DNA of 64,000 nucleotides from Rallus limicola. Lineage: Eukaryota; Chordata; Aves; Gruiformes; Rallidae. Of the stretch, positions 22,766-33,200 are shown piece by piece. The notes below the pieces were generated by a model. The model was given only the letters and a program-made list of their open reading frames with translations. It had not been told where the DNA came from and searched no databases. The position numbers and the translations under genes were made by a program. Every line of letters begins with the position of its first letter. The stretch's first letter is position 1. The stretch spans positions 2,316,001 through 2,380,000 of the forward strand of contig JAKCOZ010000041.1 in assembly GCA_022605955.1 (NCBI GenBank), written 5' to 3'.

Positions 22766-23629
22766 ATGGCGATAGTGAACCTCCGCGCCGTGACCTCCTT
22801 GGTGGGCATCACCCGGCTCTGTGCTGTTGTGCTGTCCTGCCTCGCCTTCAGCTTGGTGGCCTCCACTGGGGACTACATTAATGCCTACGGGACGTGGTGC
22901 ATGTTCACCTGGTGCTTGTGCTTCGCCGTGACGCTGCTGGTGCTGCTGCTGGAGCTGCTGGAGCTCTACCCCAAGCTGCCGCTCTCCTGGGATGACTTCA
23001 CCTCGGCTTTCTCTATGCTGGCGGCATTGATGGTCTTCACCACGTCGGTGGTCTTCCCTTCCATCTTCATCAACAGCCCCTGCACCGGCAGCAAATGTGC
23101 CCGGCAGGCCGTGGCCACCACAGCCTCCTGCCTCTGCTTCCTTGCCTACGCCATTGAGGTGGGGCTCACCCGTGCCAAGCCAGGGGACATCAGCAGCTTC
23201 CTCTCCACTGTACCTGGGCTCCTCAAGGTCTTTGAAGCCTACGTGGCCTGTCTCATCTTTGCCTTGCTGGGTAGGTACGATTTGAAACCTGGTTTGCAGT
23301 GGTGCGTGGCCGTCTACTCCATCTGCTTCATCATCACTCTCCTAATCATCATCTTCACCATCGGCCGATGCCTCTCCTACATACCCTGCCCACTGGAGAA
23401 GATGTTGGTGGGCTACAACGCCCTGGCCCTGGTGATGTATATCACTGCCACCATCCTCTGGCCCCTCTACAGCTTCCAGAACCAGAATCGCCCTAACCCC
23501 TGTGCCAGGGACTGTTGGTGGGACAAGCGCCTGGGGGTCACCTTCCTCACCATCTTCAACCTCATCGCCTACTTGGTGGACCTGGTCTACTCCACCCGGA
23601 TGGTCTTCTTCATCAGGACACACCCCTAA
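22766..23629 (+). CDS. MYADM-family membrane protein, two MARVEL domains
   Basis: The gene is a single coding exon of 287 residues, as in mammalian MYADM. The chosen ATG (CCATGG context) puts MAIVNLRAV directly before the first MARVEL domain. Eight hydrophobic segments lie at about 16-34, 44-66, 78-103, 114-133, 148-169, 178-199, 212-236 and 255-276, forming two MARVEL domains (about 10-140 and 145-281). Motifs shared with MYADM include FSLVAS, MFTWC.CF.VTL, LSW..F, YA.EV..TRA.PG, STVPGLLKV.E and WCVAVY.ICFI. MYADM acts in cholesterol-rich membrane domains and Rac1-dependent spreading. The protein looks closer to MYADM than to MYADML2, so it is best called MYADM-like. An upstream in-frame GTG is ignored. 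Confidence 0.9.
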   Translation: MAIVNLRAVTSLVGITRLCAVVLSCLAFSLVASTGDYINAYGTWCMFTWCLCFAVTLLVLLLELLELYPKLPLSWDDFTSAFSMLAALMVFTTSVVFPSIFINSPCTGSKCARQAVATTASCLCFLAYAIEVGLTRAKPGDISSFLSTVPGLLKVFEAYVACLIFALLGRYDLKPGLQWCVAVYSICFIITLLIIIFTIGRCLSYIPCPLEKMLVGYNALALVMYITATILWPLYSFQNQNRPNPCARDCWWDKRLGVTFLTIFNLIAYLVDLVYSTRMVFFIRTHP

Positions 23630-23896
23630 GGGCTCTGAGTGACGCCAGTGGGGTGAGGGGTGGTGGGACGCAGCTGGGTGCCGGTGCTGGTGCGGGGCTG
23701 TGGCGGAGCTGAGGAAGAGGCTGGAGGCCTCAGAAAGCTCCTTCTCTCCATGCCAGAGCAGAGTGCTACGCGGTGCTACCCAGGGGCGTGCTCAGCTTGG
23801 TGCCCCAGGGGCTGCCTGGCTGGGGGCAGGGGGGTCAGGCAAGGGGGACCAGGGCGCCCCTGAAACCCTAGAGCTGGGGGGGGGAGGGGCTTTGGG

Positions 23897-23902
23897 ATTA
23901 AA
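23897..23902 (+). other. MYADM-like poly(A) signal ATTAAA
   Basis: ATTAAA lies 268 nt after the stop codon, followed by a T-rich stretch (CATTTTTCACTTGCTTCTG) suitable as a downstream element. Confidence 0.6.
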
Positions 23903-23924
23903 TTGGGTCATTTTTCACTTGCTT

Positions 23925-25135
23925 CTGTGTCCTCTTTCTTTCCCTTCCCGGCTTTCTGCAGGATCCTCCCCAGCAGCTTGGGGGCTGAGAAACTGGGGGG
24001 TACTGGGAGCATGTGGGCAGGACATCGGGCTCCAGCAGCTTCTCTTTTCTCCTCCTTGTTGACTCGAGCGAAGCAGGGCATGACCAGGAAACCCCAACCC
24101 GGATGCCTTTGCCTTGGCACCAGCACAGGACCCTGCCAAACGGGTTCCAGAGGAATGCAGCTGCTGAGGGGGGGCTGAGAGCCCGCTGGGTCCCCTGTCC
24201 CCACCGCTGTCACAGCGGAAGCTCACATGGGTTTGGTCCCAACCACACTGGCAGGAGACGGTTTGGCATCCCTCAGTGTTGGTTTTACCCACTGGGGGCT
24301 GCCGGGGGGCACGTGAGGGAAGGAAGTGGGGTCTGTCACCCTGTGCCACCAGAGCTGGCGGTGCTGAGACATCTTACCAGGAGGATGGTGGCACCACAGG
24401 AAGAAATGCAGCAGAGCACTGCGGGCAGGTGGGGACAGGGCAGGCAGGGGAAGGAGTGGCCAGAGGTAGGGCTCCTGGCACAAGGCTCCTGGGTGTGGGA
24501 TGGTGCCCCACGGGCATCCTGGAGGGTTTGGGGCCACCATCCCCAGGCTGCACTGCTCCTTCCACCCCTGCTTGCCCTGGCACTACCCCGCCTTGGGGTG
24601 CTGCAGCCAAGGGCCAAGGTAGGCATGGCCCAGGGCCCATTCCCGCTGCCTCAGTGCTCACTGGGGGCAGCCATGATGGGATGGCACACACCATGCTGGC
24701 TGCACCAGGAGGAGGCTGCGAAAGAGCCCAAACCCAGCCTTGGGCACTGCATAGCACCCATGGGTGCCAGGGAGCCTGTGCAAGTGGGACCCTGTGCCAG
24801 CGCCATCATGGTGGCGGGGCCCAGCACCACCAGAGACGCCAATGCCCCAGGCCGCAGGGCAGCCCGGTGGGTGTCCCCTTTGCCTGAGCCATGTCCCCTT
24901 GGCAGCCATCACCCTTGACTCTTCCACCTGAGGGTGGAAGGGCCGTTGCCCTGCCCGCCGGGCAGCCAGGCCGAGGCTGTGCGGCGGTGCCGGGTGTGCA
25001 CGGAGCAGCACGGTTTGGCCTTGGCCACTCGACGGAGCCGCAGGATTTTTGGAGCAAATAAAGGGAGAACCTGCAGCCCTGCCCAGCCCTGAGCACGGCT
25101 ATTTTTAGTGCCCGGGTTGATTGAAATTCATGGAG
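23925..25135. other. Intergenic region between the MYADM-like and PITPNC1-like genes
   Basis: No supported gene. An AATAAA at 25057-25062 has no coding exon upstream that I can recognise. A perfect MEF2-type site is listed separately. GC-rich, possibly promoter-distal sequence of the PITPNC1-like gene. Confidence 0.5.
25099..25108. promoter_or_regulatory. MEF2-type site CTATTTTTAG
   Basis: Exact match to the MEF2 consensus CTA(A/T)4TAG, just upstream of the CpG island of the PITPNC1-like gene. An identical site lies in intron 2 of that gene at 30091-30100. Function is inferred from the motif alone. Confidence 0.45.
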
Positions 25136-25139
25136 GAGA

Positions 25140-25758
25140 GGGGCAGGGGAAGCGCAGTAACGGCGCTGCCGGTTGCCAGTGAGGAGTTGTGACGCTCCGT
25201 GCCGGTAACGTGTTCGTCTCTGGATGGCACACGGGCGGTGCCGGCACATGGGGTGCGGTGAGGCTGGGGGGCCGGGCGGGCGGCGGGGCGCTGCGTGGAT
25301 GCCGGGTGGGGGTAAGGTGGGTGCAGGGGTGGGGGTGCAAGAGGAGGTGCGGGGCGGGGGGAGGTCAGGGGCACAGCCCGGCAGGAGAGCGCTGGGTGGG
25401 ACCCATCGGTGACCCGCGCCCGGAGGAGACCCCGGGGCATCTCCCTGCCGGCGGCTGCTTGAGGGTCCCCCCGGAGCAGCCGAGACCAGGTGGGTGCGCG
25501 GAGGCTGCGGTGCGGGTCTGCGCCGTGCCGGGGGAGCCCCGCTGCGGCGGGTGCGGAGGGACCCCCCGAGCCGGGCGGTGCCGGCGAGTCCCGGCGCGGT
25601 GCCCCGGAGCCAGCGCAGTGCGATGCCGGTGCCGGTGCGGTGCCGGTGCGGTGCCGGTGCGGTGCCGGTGCATTCCTCCCCCTAGGGGTCGGTGTGCCGC
25701 GGCGCGGGAGGCGGTGCGGGAGGCGGCGCGCTCCTGCGCACGGCCCGGGGCGGCCGGG

Positions 25759-25791
<33 letters not shown>

Positions 25792-26420
25792 GGAGCGGGC
25801 ACCGCCGCGGGCCCGGGTGAGTGCGGGCGGGGGGGCGGCGGGAGCCCCGACACCCCGCAAGGGATGCGGCGGGGGCCGTGGGGAGGGGAGCCGTGGGGAG
25901 GGGGCGGCGCAGCCCGCAGGAGGAGGACGAGGAGGAGGGGGTGAAGCGGTACCGGTGCTGCCGGTCCCGGCCCCGCGGTGTCCCGAGCCCGCCGCGTCCC
26001 GGGCATCGCACGCTTGTCCCGGCTGCACCCCGCGGGCAGCCCCGGAGCCCTCCGCCGCCCCGGACGGGATGTCGTGTGTGTGTGTCCGTCCGTCCCGCCC
26101 CCGCCCGGGGCAGCCTCAGCCCCCGCCCCGGGCCAGCCGGACCCCCCGGACCGCTCTGAGCTGCGCCCGTGCCGGGGACGCGGTTCCTTGGGGGGGCCCC
26201 GTGAGCCCGTGTCCTCCCGCGGTGTCCCCTCCCGCACCGCGCCCCGCCGCACGCCGAGGCTGCCTCTGCCCCCCGGCCCGGGGCTGCGGGCTCCCGGGGC
26301 TGCGGGCTCCCGGGGCTGGGTGCGGAGCCCCCCGGGGGAGGCTTACAACTTCCCGCAGCCTGGCACCAGCACGCAGCCCCCTTCCCCCGTGTCCCCCAAG
26401 GATGCCCCCCTGTGTCCCCA
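25140..26420 (+). promoter_or_regulatory. CpG island, probable promoter and 5' UTR exon of the PITPNC1-like gene
   Basis: Dense CpG, a (CGG)n run at about 25762-25794 and GGTGCGGTGCC repeats at 25625-25670 mark a promoter-type island. A good donor (GGGCCCGG|GTGAGTG, GT at 25816-25817) could end a non-coding first exon. The coding exon at 27265 has an acceptor-like CCCCCAG at 27193-27199 upstream, which would complete a 5' UTR intron. Open frames through the island (for example 25978-26589) show no recognisable protein. Confidence 0.55.
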
Positions 26421-27264
26421 GCTGGACAAGCTGCCCCAAGACAAACCCCCTGTAAGCCCCTTGTTTGCCCTCTCCAACGGGGCCAGACCTGGTGCCCCCC
26501 CTTTCCCCCTCCTCCCGTTCATGGGGACTGCCCCAGGCTGCTCACGTCCGCTCCTTGTCCCACGGGGGCTGCAATCAGGAGCCCCCTGAGCTGCTCCATT
26601 ATGCACCCTAAGCATCTCCCAGCCCAGACTGGAGTGGGGAAGCAAGCAGGACAGCCTGGCAGTGCCTCTGGCCAAAATGGGTGCTGGGGGGCAGCCTCAG
26701 GGTGGAGTTTCTGGCTCCAGCCCAGGGAAGGGATGTCACACACCAGGGACACGACCTGGGTGCTCCCTGTGATCAGGCCCTCAGAGATGGGTACCCAGGG
26801 GTGGATGCCCGTTGGGCATCAGCAGGTCAGACCCATCCCGGCATCCCTGCGATCCTCTCTTGGCTCTGGCCAGCACGGTTGGGTGTGGATGTTGCACCCT
26901 GAAGGGATGGCACTGTATTTTGGGGGGACATGTGCTCCGAGACAGCTGCCTAGGGGAGTGAACCTGGCAGGGAAAGGGTTAATGCCAGGAAGGAGGGTGT
27001 TGGGGTACCGGGGTGTCCCCAGCTGGGTATACCCAGGCTGCTCCTTGCACTGGTGACCTCACACCACTGCCATGGCAACAGCTCATGAAGTCACCAGTGC
27101 TGTGAGCTGGGGTGGCTGCCTCAAGCATGGGGTGATGGGAGAGTGGGAGGTTGCTGTGTGCCATACTCCGCTCTCACCATGCCACTGGGGTTCCCCCAGA
27201 ATGACCTGTGCCCCTGCCAGTATCAACGCCTGACCCCCACCCTGCCTGCCCTGCCCACGCCACC

Positions 27265-30200
27265 ATGCTCATCAAGGAGTACCGCATCTGCATGCCACTC
27301 ACCACCGAGGAGGTAAGTGGGGGGCTGGGGCTGCCTGCACCCCCAGGGCTGGGCAGGAAAGGGGGGTGTCAGCATGGAAGAGGGGTGCAAATGCATGGGG
27401 AGCTCCAAGTCCCAAGCCATGGGTGTCAGGGACCCACTGATGGAGTGGTGTAGGGGAGGGGGGGCATACCCACAGCAGTGGGGTGCCAAGGGGTCAAGTG
27501 TTTACCAAGAGAGGGGCTGTGGGACATTGTGGTCCCCTTTGTTGTCCCCTCATGGCATGGTTTGTTGCAGGGACCGTCAGCTTTGACCGAGCCCCCAGGG
27601 TGTGCTTTGGCCGTGGCTCAGGATACTCCATGCGAGCACTGAGCCACGTTTTGGGATGCAGTCAGGGAGGATGTCCCACCCCTGGGCACAGCAACCTTGG
27701 GGCTGATGGCAGCACTGAGGGTTTAGGTGCCTGTGACACTGCTCAGGACAGCTGCTCCGTTGGGGAGCACAAGCTCCATCCTTGCTCTGGCAGGGAGCCC
27801 AAACCTCTGTCGGCAAACAGCAGTGACAGCCGGCAGCATCCCCGGCCAAAGGTTGCTCCTGGGTGCCTAGTGCCCACAGGGCTGTTTCGGGGAGCTGGGC
27901 AGCAGAGCCAACACCAGGCAGTGCCAGCCCTTCCTGGGCACCGGTGGATTTGTTTCCACACCCGGGGCAGGGTTCTGATTAGTCGTGGAGGGGTGATAAG
28001 ATCGTGCTGGCAGTTTGGGTGATGGATGGGATCTCCAGTGGACCAGTAGAACACTCACTGCATGGCCACGGCGTCAAACACACACACACCCCCCTATACA
28101 CACACCCATACACACACCTATACACACACCCATACACACACCTATACACACACCCATACACACACCTATACATACACCTGCAGCTTTCCCTGGCTCACAG
28201 GCACCTTGCTGAGCAGAAAGCCTCCAGGCACTCTGCCAGGACACCAGGCAAGAGCAAGGAGGGCAGGATGTGACCCTCACCCAGGCATTGGGGGGGGGTG
28301 TGTGCATTGAAACAGGGCGCCTCAGGAGACCCCTGCCTGCTGTACAGCGGTGGGTCCGTCACCTCTTTGCTGCGTGCCTCAGTTTCCCCTGTTGATGGTG
28401 CAGCTAGTAACCCGTTAGCCCAGCAAAGAGAGGTGGTCCCAGCCTGCCTGGTGCTGCGCCAGCAGCCGGCTCATCCCGGAGGGTGCCGAGGCAGGGGCTG
28501 GCAGTGCTGAGGCCGGGCACTCTGGTTGCAGTACCGTGTGGGGCAGCTGTACACCATCAGCAAGCACAGTCACCAGGAGAGCGAGAAGGGCGAGGGTGTG
28601 GAGGTGGTGAAGAACGAGCCCCACGAGGACCCTGTCCACGGCCCCGGCCAGTTCACTGAGAAGCGCGTCCACCTCTCCAGGTGAGGCCGCGGCTCCGGGT
28701 GCTGGGTCAGGGAGGGGACCGCGGCTCTGTGAAGAGGGAGGGGCACGGGCAGGCAATCCCTCCCTCCCAAATCCCCGGGGAATACCCTTCCTGGGTCCTC
28801 CACACCCTGCAGGGTGGCTGCAACCATCTTCTGGGGTGCTTCCATCTGCGGGGGCAGCACCTGTCCCACAGGGGTGCACCCATGTCCTGGAGTGCACCCA
28901 TCTTCTGGGGTGGCACCCATTTCGCGGGCTGCATCCCTCTCCAGGGGCTGCAACCCTCTCCAGGGGCTGCAACCCTCTCCAGGGGCTGCATCCCTCTCCA
29001 GGGGCTGCAACCCTCTCCTGGGGTGTACCCATCTTTGGGGCAAGCACCCATCTTGCAGCACTGCACCCATCTGGGGTGTACCCATCTCTGGGGACTGCAC
29101 CCATCTCCCAGGCTGCACCCATCTTTGGGAGCTGCAGCCCTCTCCAGGGGCTGTGTCCCTCTCCTGGGGTGTACCCATCTTTGGGGGCTGCACCCATCTC
29201 CCAGGCTGCACCCATCTGGGGTGTACCCATCTTTGGGGGCTGCACCCATCTCCCAGGCTGCACCCATCTGGGGTGTACCCATCTTTGGGGGCTGCACCCA
29301 TCTCCCAGGCTGCGCCCATCTGGGGTGTACCCGTCTTTGGGGGCTGCACCTATCTCCCAGGCTGCACCCATCTGGGGTGTACCCATCTTTGGGGGCTGCA
29401 CCCATCTCCCAGGCTGCACCCATTTGCGGTGTACCCATCTTTGGGGGCTGCACCCATCTCCCAGGCTGCACCCATCCAGGGTGTACCCGTTTTTGGGGGC
29501 TGCACCCATCTCCCAGGCTGCACCCATCTGAGGTGTACCCATCTTTGGGGGCTGCACCCATCTCCCAGGCTGCACCCATCTGAGGTGTACCCATCTTTGG
29601 GGGCTGCACCCATCTTTGGGAGCTGCATCCCTCTCCAAGGGGCTGTGTCCCTCTCCTGGGGTGTACCCATCTTTGGGGGCTGCACCCATCTTTGGGAGCT
29701 GCATCCCTCTCCAAGGGGCTGTGTCCCTCTCCTGGGATGTACCCATCTTTGGGGGCTGCACCCACCTCCCAGGCTGCACCCATCTTGGGGAGCTGTGTCC
29801 CTCTCCAAGGGGCTGCATCCCTCTCCTGGAGTGTACCCATCTTCGGGGCACGCACCCCATCTCGCAGCACTACCCCCACCCCAGGGGGGCTGCACCCCTC
29901 TCCTGCTGGGCACCCCTCTCCAAGTACCGGTGCGTGCCTTAACTGCGGCGCGGGGCTCGGGCCGTGCGTGGGGTGACCCCGTGTCCCCTGTGGGCAGCCC
30001 TGGCACCCAGCCTGCTCCCCGGGCTGGCTGCGGCACACGCAGCGCGGGCATTGGCTGTTCCACGCCGAGAAGCCGCTGGCGTGAGCCGGGCTATTTTTAG
30101 GCGCGGTGCTCACGATTCCCCCCTTGGGGATGGTATTTATATCGCCTGCAAATTAATCAAAACCCACCTCCCGGCTCCCCTGGGAACCCGCCGGGGCCTG

Positions 30201-33200
30201 ATCCTGCCCGGGGTTTGTGGGCAGCTTGCGAGGTGCTTGGGCACGGTGGGGGTGGGGGGTGGGGGGGCTGTGGAGGCACCTTAGGGTCCTGGCACTGGGG
30301 ATGTCTGGGGGGCGTCCAGTGGAAGGACTGGAGATTCCTGCAAGGGACCTGTGAGGGGGGTGGGGGTCACTTGGGGAGGGGGTAGGGGTGCCTGGGAAGG
30401 TGGTGAGGGGTCCTGGGGATGGGATGGGGATGCTGGGGTGGAGGTGAGGGTCTTGGGGAGGTGGCACGGGTTCCTGGGGGGATCCTGAGGTCAGGCTGAT
30501 GGTCCTGGGGTGAAGGTGAGGATCCTGTGAGGGGGTGGTGAGGTTTCCCAGAGGGGGTCCTGAGGTGCCCCGGGGAGGTGGCAGGAGTCTTTGGGGAGTG
30601 CTGGGGCGCAGATGAAGGTCCTGGGCAGATGGCAGGGGTCTCTGGGGGGGGCGCTGGGGTGGAGGTGAAGGTGTGTGGAGGAGGGGGTGCTGGGGTGGAG
30701 ATGAGTCATGGGGAACAGGTGGGGTCTCGGGGGGGGGGGTGGGTCCCAGAGCTGGGGCTGTGCCATGTGGGGCTGCATTCGGTGAAGCAGGGCTGGCTGG
30801 CACTGGGAAGGGCCGTGCCTAGCTGCCGTACCTACCCTGCCCTGAGCAGATGTCTGTGTGTCCCCCCACCTCACATCATGGTCCCCCACAGCAAACTGCC
30901 AAGCTGGGCACGGGCAGTGACCCCCCGCATCTTCTATATCACAGAGAAGGCCTGGAACTACTACCCCTACACCATCACTGGTGAGCCCTGGGCAGGGGGT
31001 GGGATGGGCACCCCGGCTCTGCCAGCACCCTGCCCCTCTCCAGCAGTGGCAGTCAGCCCCAGGAGGGCTTGGCCATGGCCACTTCCCGGTCTCACCAGTC
31101 CCTTTGTCCCCCATGATGCCACACGGTGATGCCACCCTGTGATGCTGATGTGCCACGGTGTTCCTGCAGAGTACACGGTAAGGAGGTGGCATGGGGGGAC
31201 CTGGGCCCTTCCCCACCACCTGGCATGCCTGGGGAGGGGACAGTGGGGTGGGTGTCCCCTGAAGGTGGGTGTTGCTTGGGGTCAGCATCTCTGGGGCTGG
31301 GTGATCCTCAGAGCTGGGTGTTCTTGGGGGGCTGGTTGTCCCTTGGGGTAGGCATCCCTTGAAGTGGATATCCCTTGGGGTCAGCATCTTTGGGGCTGGG
31401 CATCCCTTGGGGCTAGGTGTCCCTTGGCATGGGTGTCCCTTGAGGATTGGCATCCTTGGGAGTGGACATCCCTTTGCCGGGCATCCATTGGGAGCCAGCT
31501 GATGGCCACTCCCTGCAGTGCTCCTTCCTGCCCAAGTTCTCCATCTACATCGAGACCAAGTACGAGGACAACTGCGGGGACAGTGAGAACGTGAGTTGGC
31601 ACCAGAGCTGAGCTGGCAAACCCATCATGTGGGGACACACAGGTCCCCACAGCTGGCACCTCTCTCCCTCCCCTCCCCAGATCTTCCACAGCGATAAAAT
31701 CCTGGGTGACCACGAGGTCTCCTTCCTGGACATCGCCTTCGACGAGATCCCCGAGCGTTACTACCGTAGCCTGGAGGTAACACGGGTGGGGACACAACTC
31801 CCTGGGGCCACCCCGTTGTCCTCCTATTCCTGGAGAGGGACCTCATGGTGCCTTCTCTGCCCTCCCCAGGACCCCCGTTTCTTCAGCTCGGCCAAGACGG
31901 GCCGGGGGCCGCTGCGGGAGGGCTGGCGCCAGCACACCAAACCCATCATGTGTTCCTACAAGCTGGTGAGCGTCAAGTTCGAGGTGTGGGGGCTGCAGAC
32001 GCGGGTGGAGCAGTTCGTGCACAAGGTGAGGGAGAGCCGGGGAGGGGGGGACATTTGGGGAGTGGGGGTGACAGTGACAGGGTGTGACACCCTGTGGTGT
32101 GTCGCAGGTGATCCGGGACATCCTGCTGATCGGGCACCGGCAAGCTTTTGCCTGGGTGGACGAGTGGTGCGGTGAGTCCGATGGGCTGTCCCGGCGCTGT
32201 CGGTGATGGGGTGGGGAGAGGATGACAGACATGGTTCCCAGGGTGGCCTTGGACCCCCGTGGTGGGAGCAGGCTGCAGGCTTAACTGCCACTGCTACTAA
32301 CCCCATGGGCAGCTCCTGCTCTTCCTCCAGCTTCCCTTGCAACCTGCTGCTTGTGCTGCCTGCCCTGCTCTCCCCTGTCTGCACCCCTGCCCTGCTCTCC
32401 CCTGCCTGCACCCCTGCCTGCACCCCTGCCCGCATCCCTGCCTGCACCCCTGCCCGCACCCCTGCCCGCTGCGCCACGCACCTGGGGAAGGCTTGGCTGA
32501 AGCATGGCAGGGAGAGGAGCCCCAGCATGGCTGCCTGCACCCCTGGTCTGTCAGGGAGACACGCTTGCTACAGGCAGACAAGGGGACGGGAGCCCCGGGT
32601 GTGGTGATGCCTGGTAGCGGGTGCCGGCAGCGGGCGCGGGGCCGTCCCGGTGAGCAGCTCTCTGCCTTCCAGACATGTCCCTGGAAGAGGTCCGGGCCTT
32701 CGAGACTCAGATGCAAGTGGCCACAAACCAAAAGCTGGGGAGCCAGCACCCCTAGCCCCCGCTGCCGGCAGGGGATGGAGCCCCCAGGCCTGCAGGCGGG
32801 TGTGGGCAGGGGGGCTTGTGCATGGTGCACGCCGAGCCCCCTCCCCGCACCCTGCGGCAGAGGGTTTCCCCCGCCTGGCTGCCCTCCCCACGCATCCCCT
32901 GCCTGCGCTGCCTCCCCGTCCCTTCCCCGCTGCTGGCTGGGCTGGTGCTGGAGCAGGGGGCTGGCCACACTGCCCAGCTTCCCCCTCCCTGCCTGTCGTG
33001 TCCCATTGTCCCCCGCCAGCCCCCGTCCCCTTCCCAGCACCCAGCTCAGGGGGGAGCTGGCGCACCGGGCGGAGGCTGCCTCGGGACGATGGGGTGCAGG
33101 ATGCGGCCGTGCTGAGTGGCCCCAAGCCCGGCTGTGCTCGGCAGGGATGACGATGGAGGAGGTGCGGCGCTACGAGCGGGAGACACAAGAGGCCACCAAC

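Noticed and set aside
25189..26589. Several long ORFs in the 25-26.5 kb CpG island
   Set aside because: Arg/Pro/Gly-rich, overlapping on both strands, no homology recognised. More likely promoter and 5' UTR of the PITPNC1-like gene.
28415..30113. ORFs of 230-480 codons with [13 protein letters not shown] or [14 protein letters not shown] repeats
   Set aside because: Artefacts of the 52-bp minisatellite in intron 2 of the PITPNC1-like gene, open in several frames on both strands.
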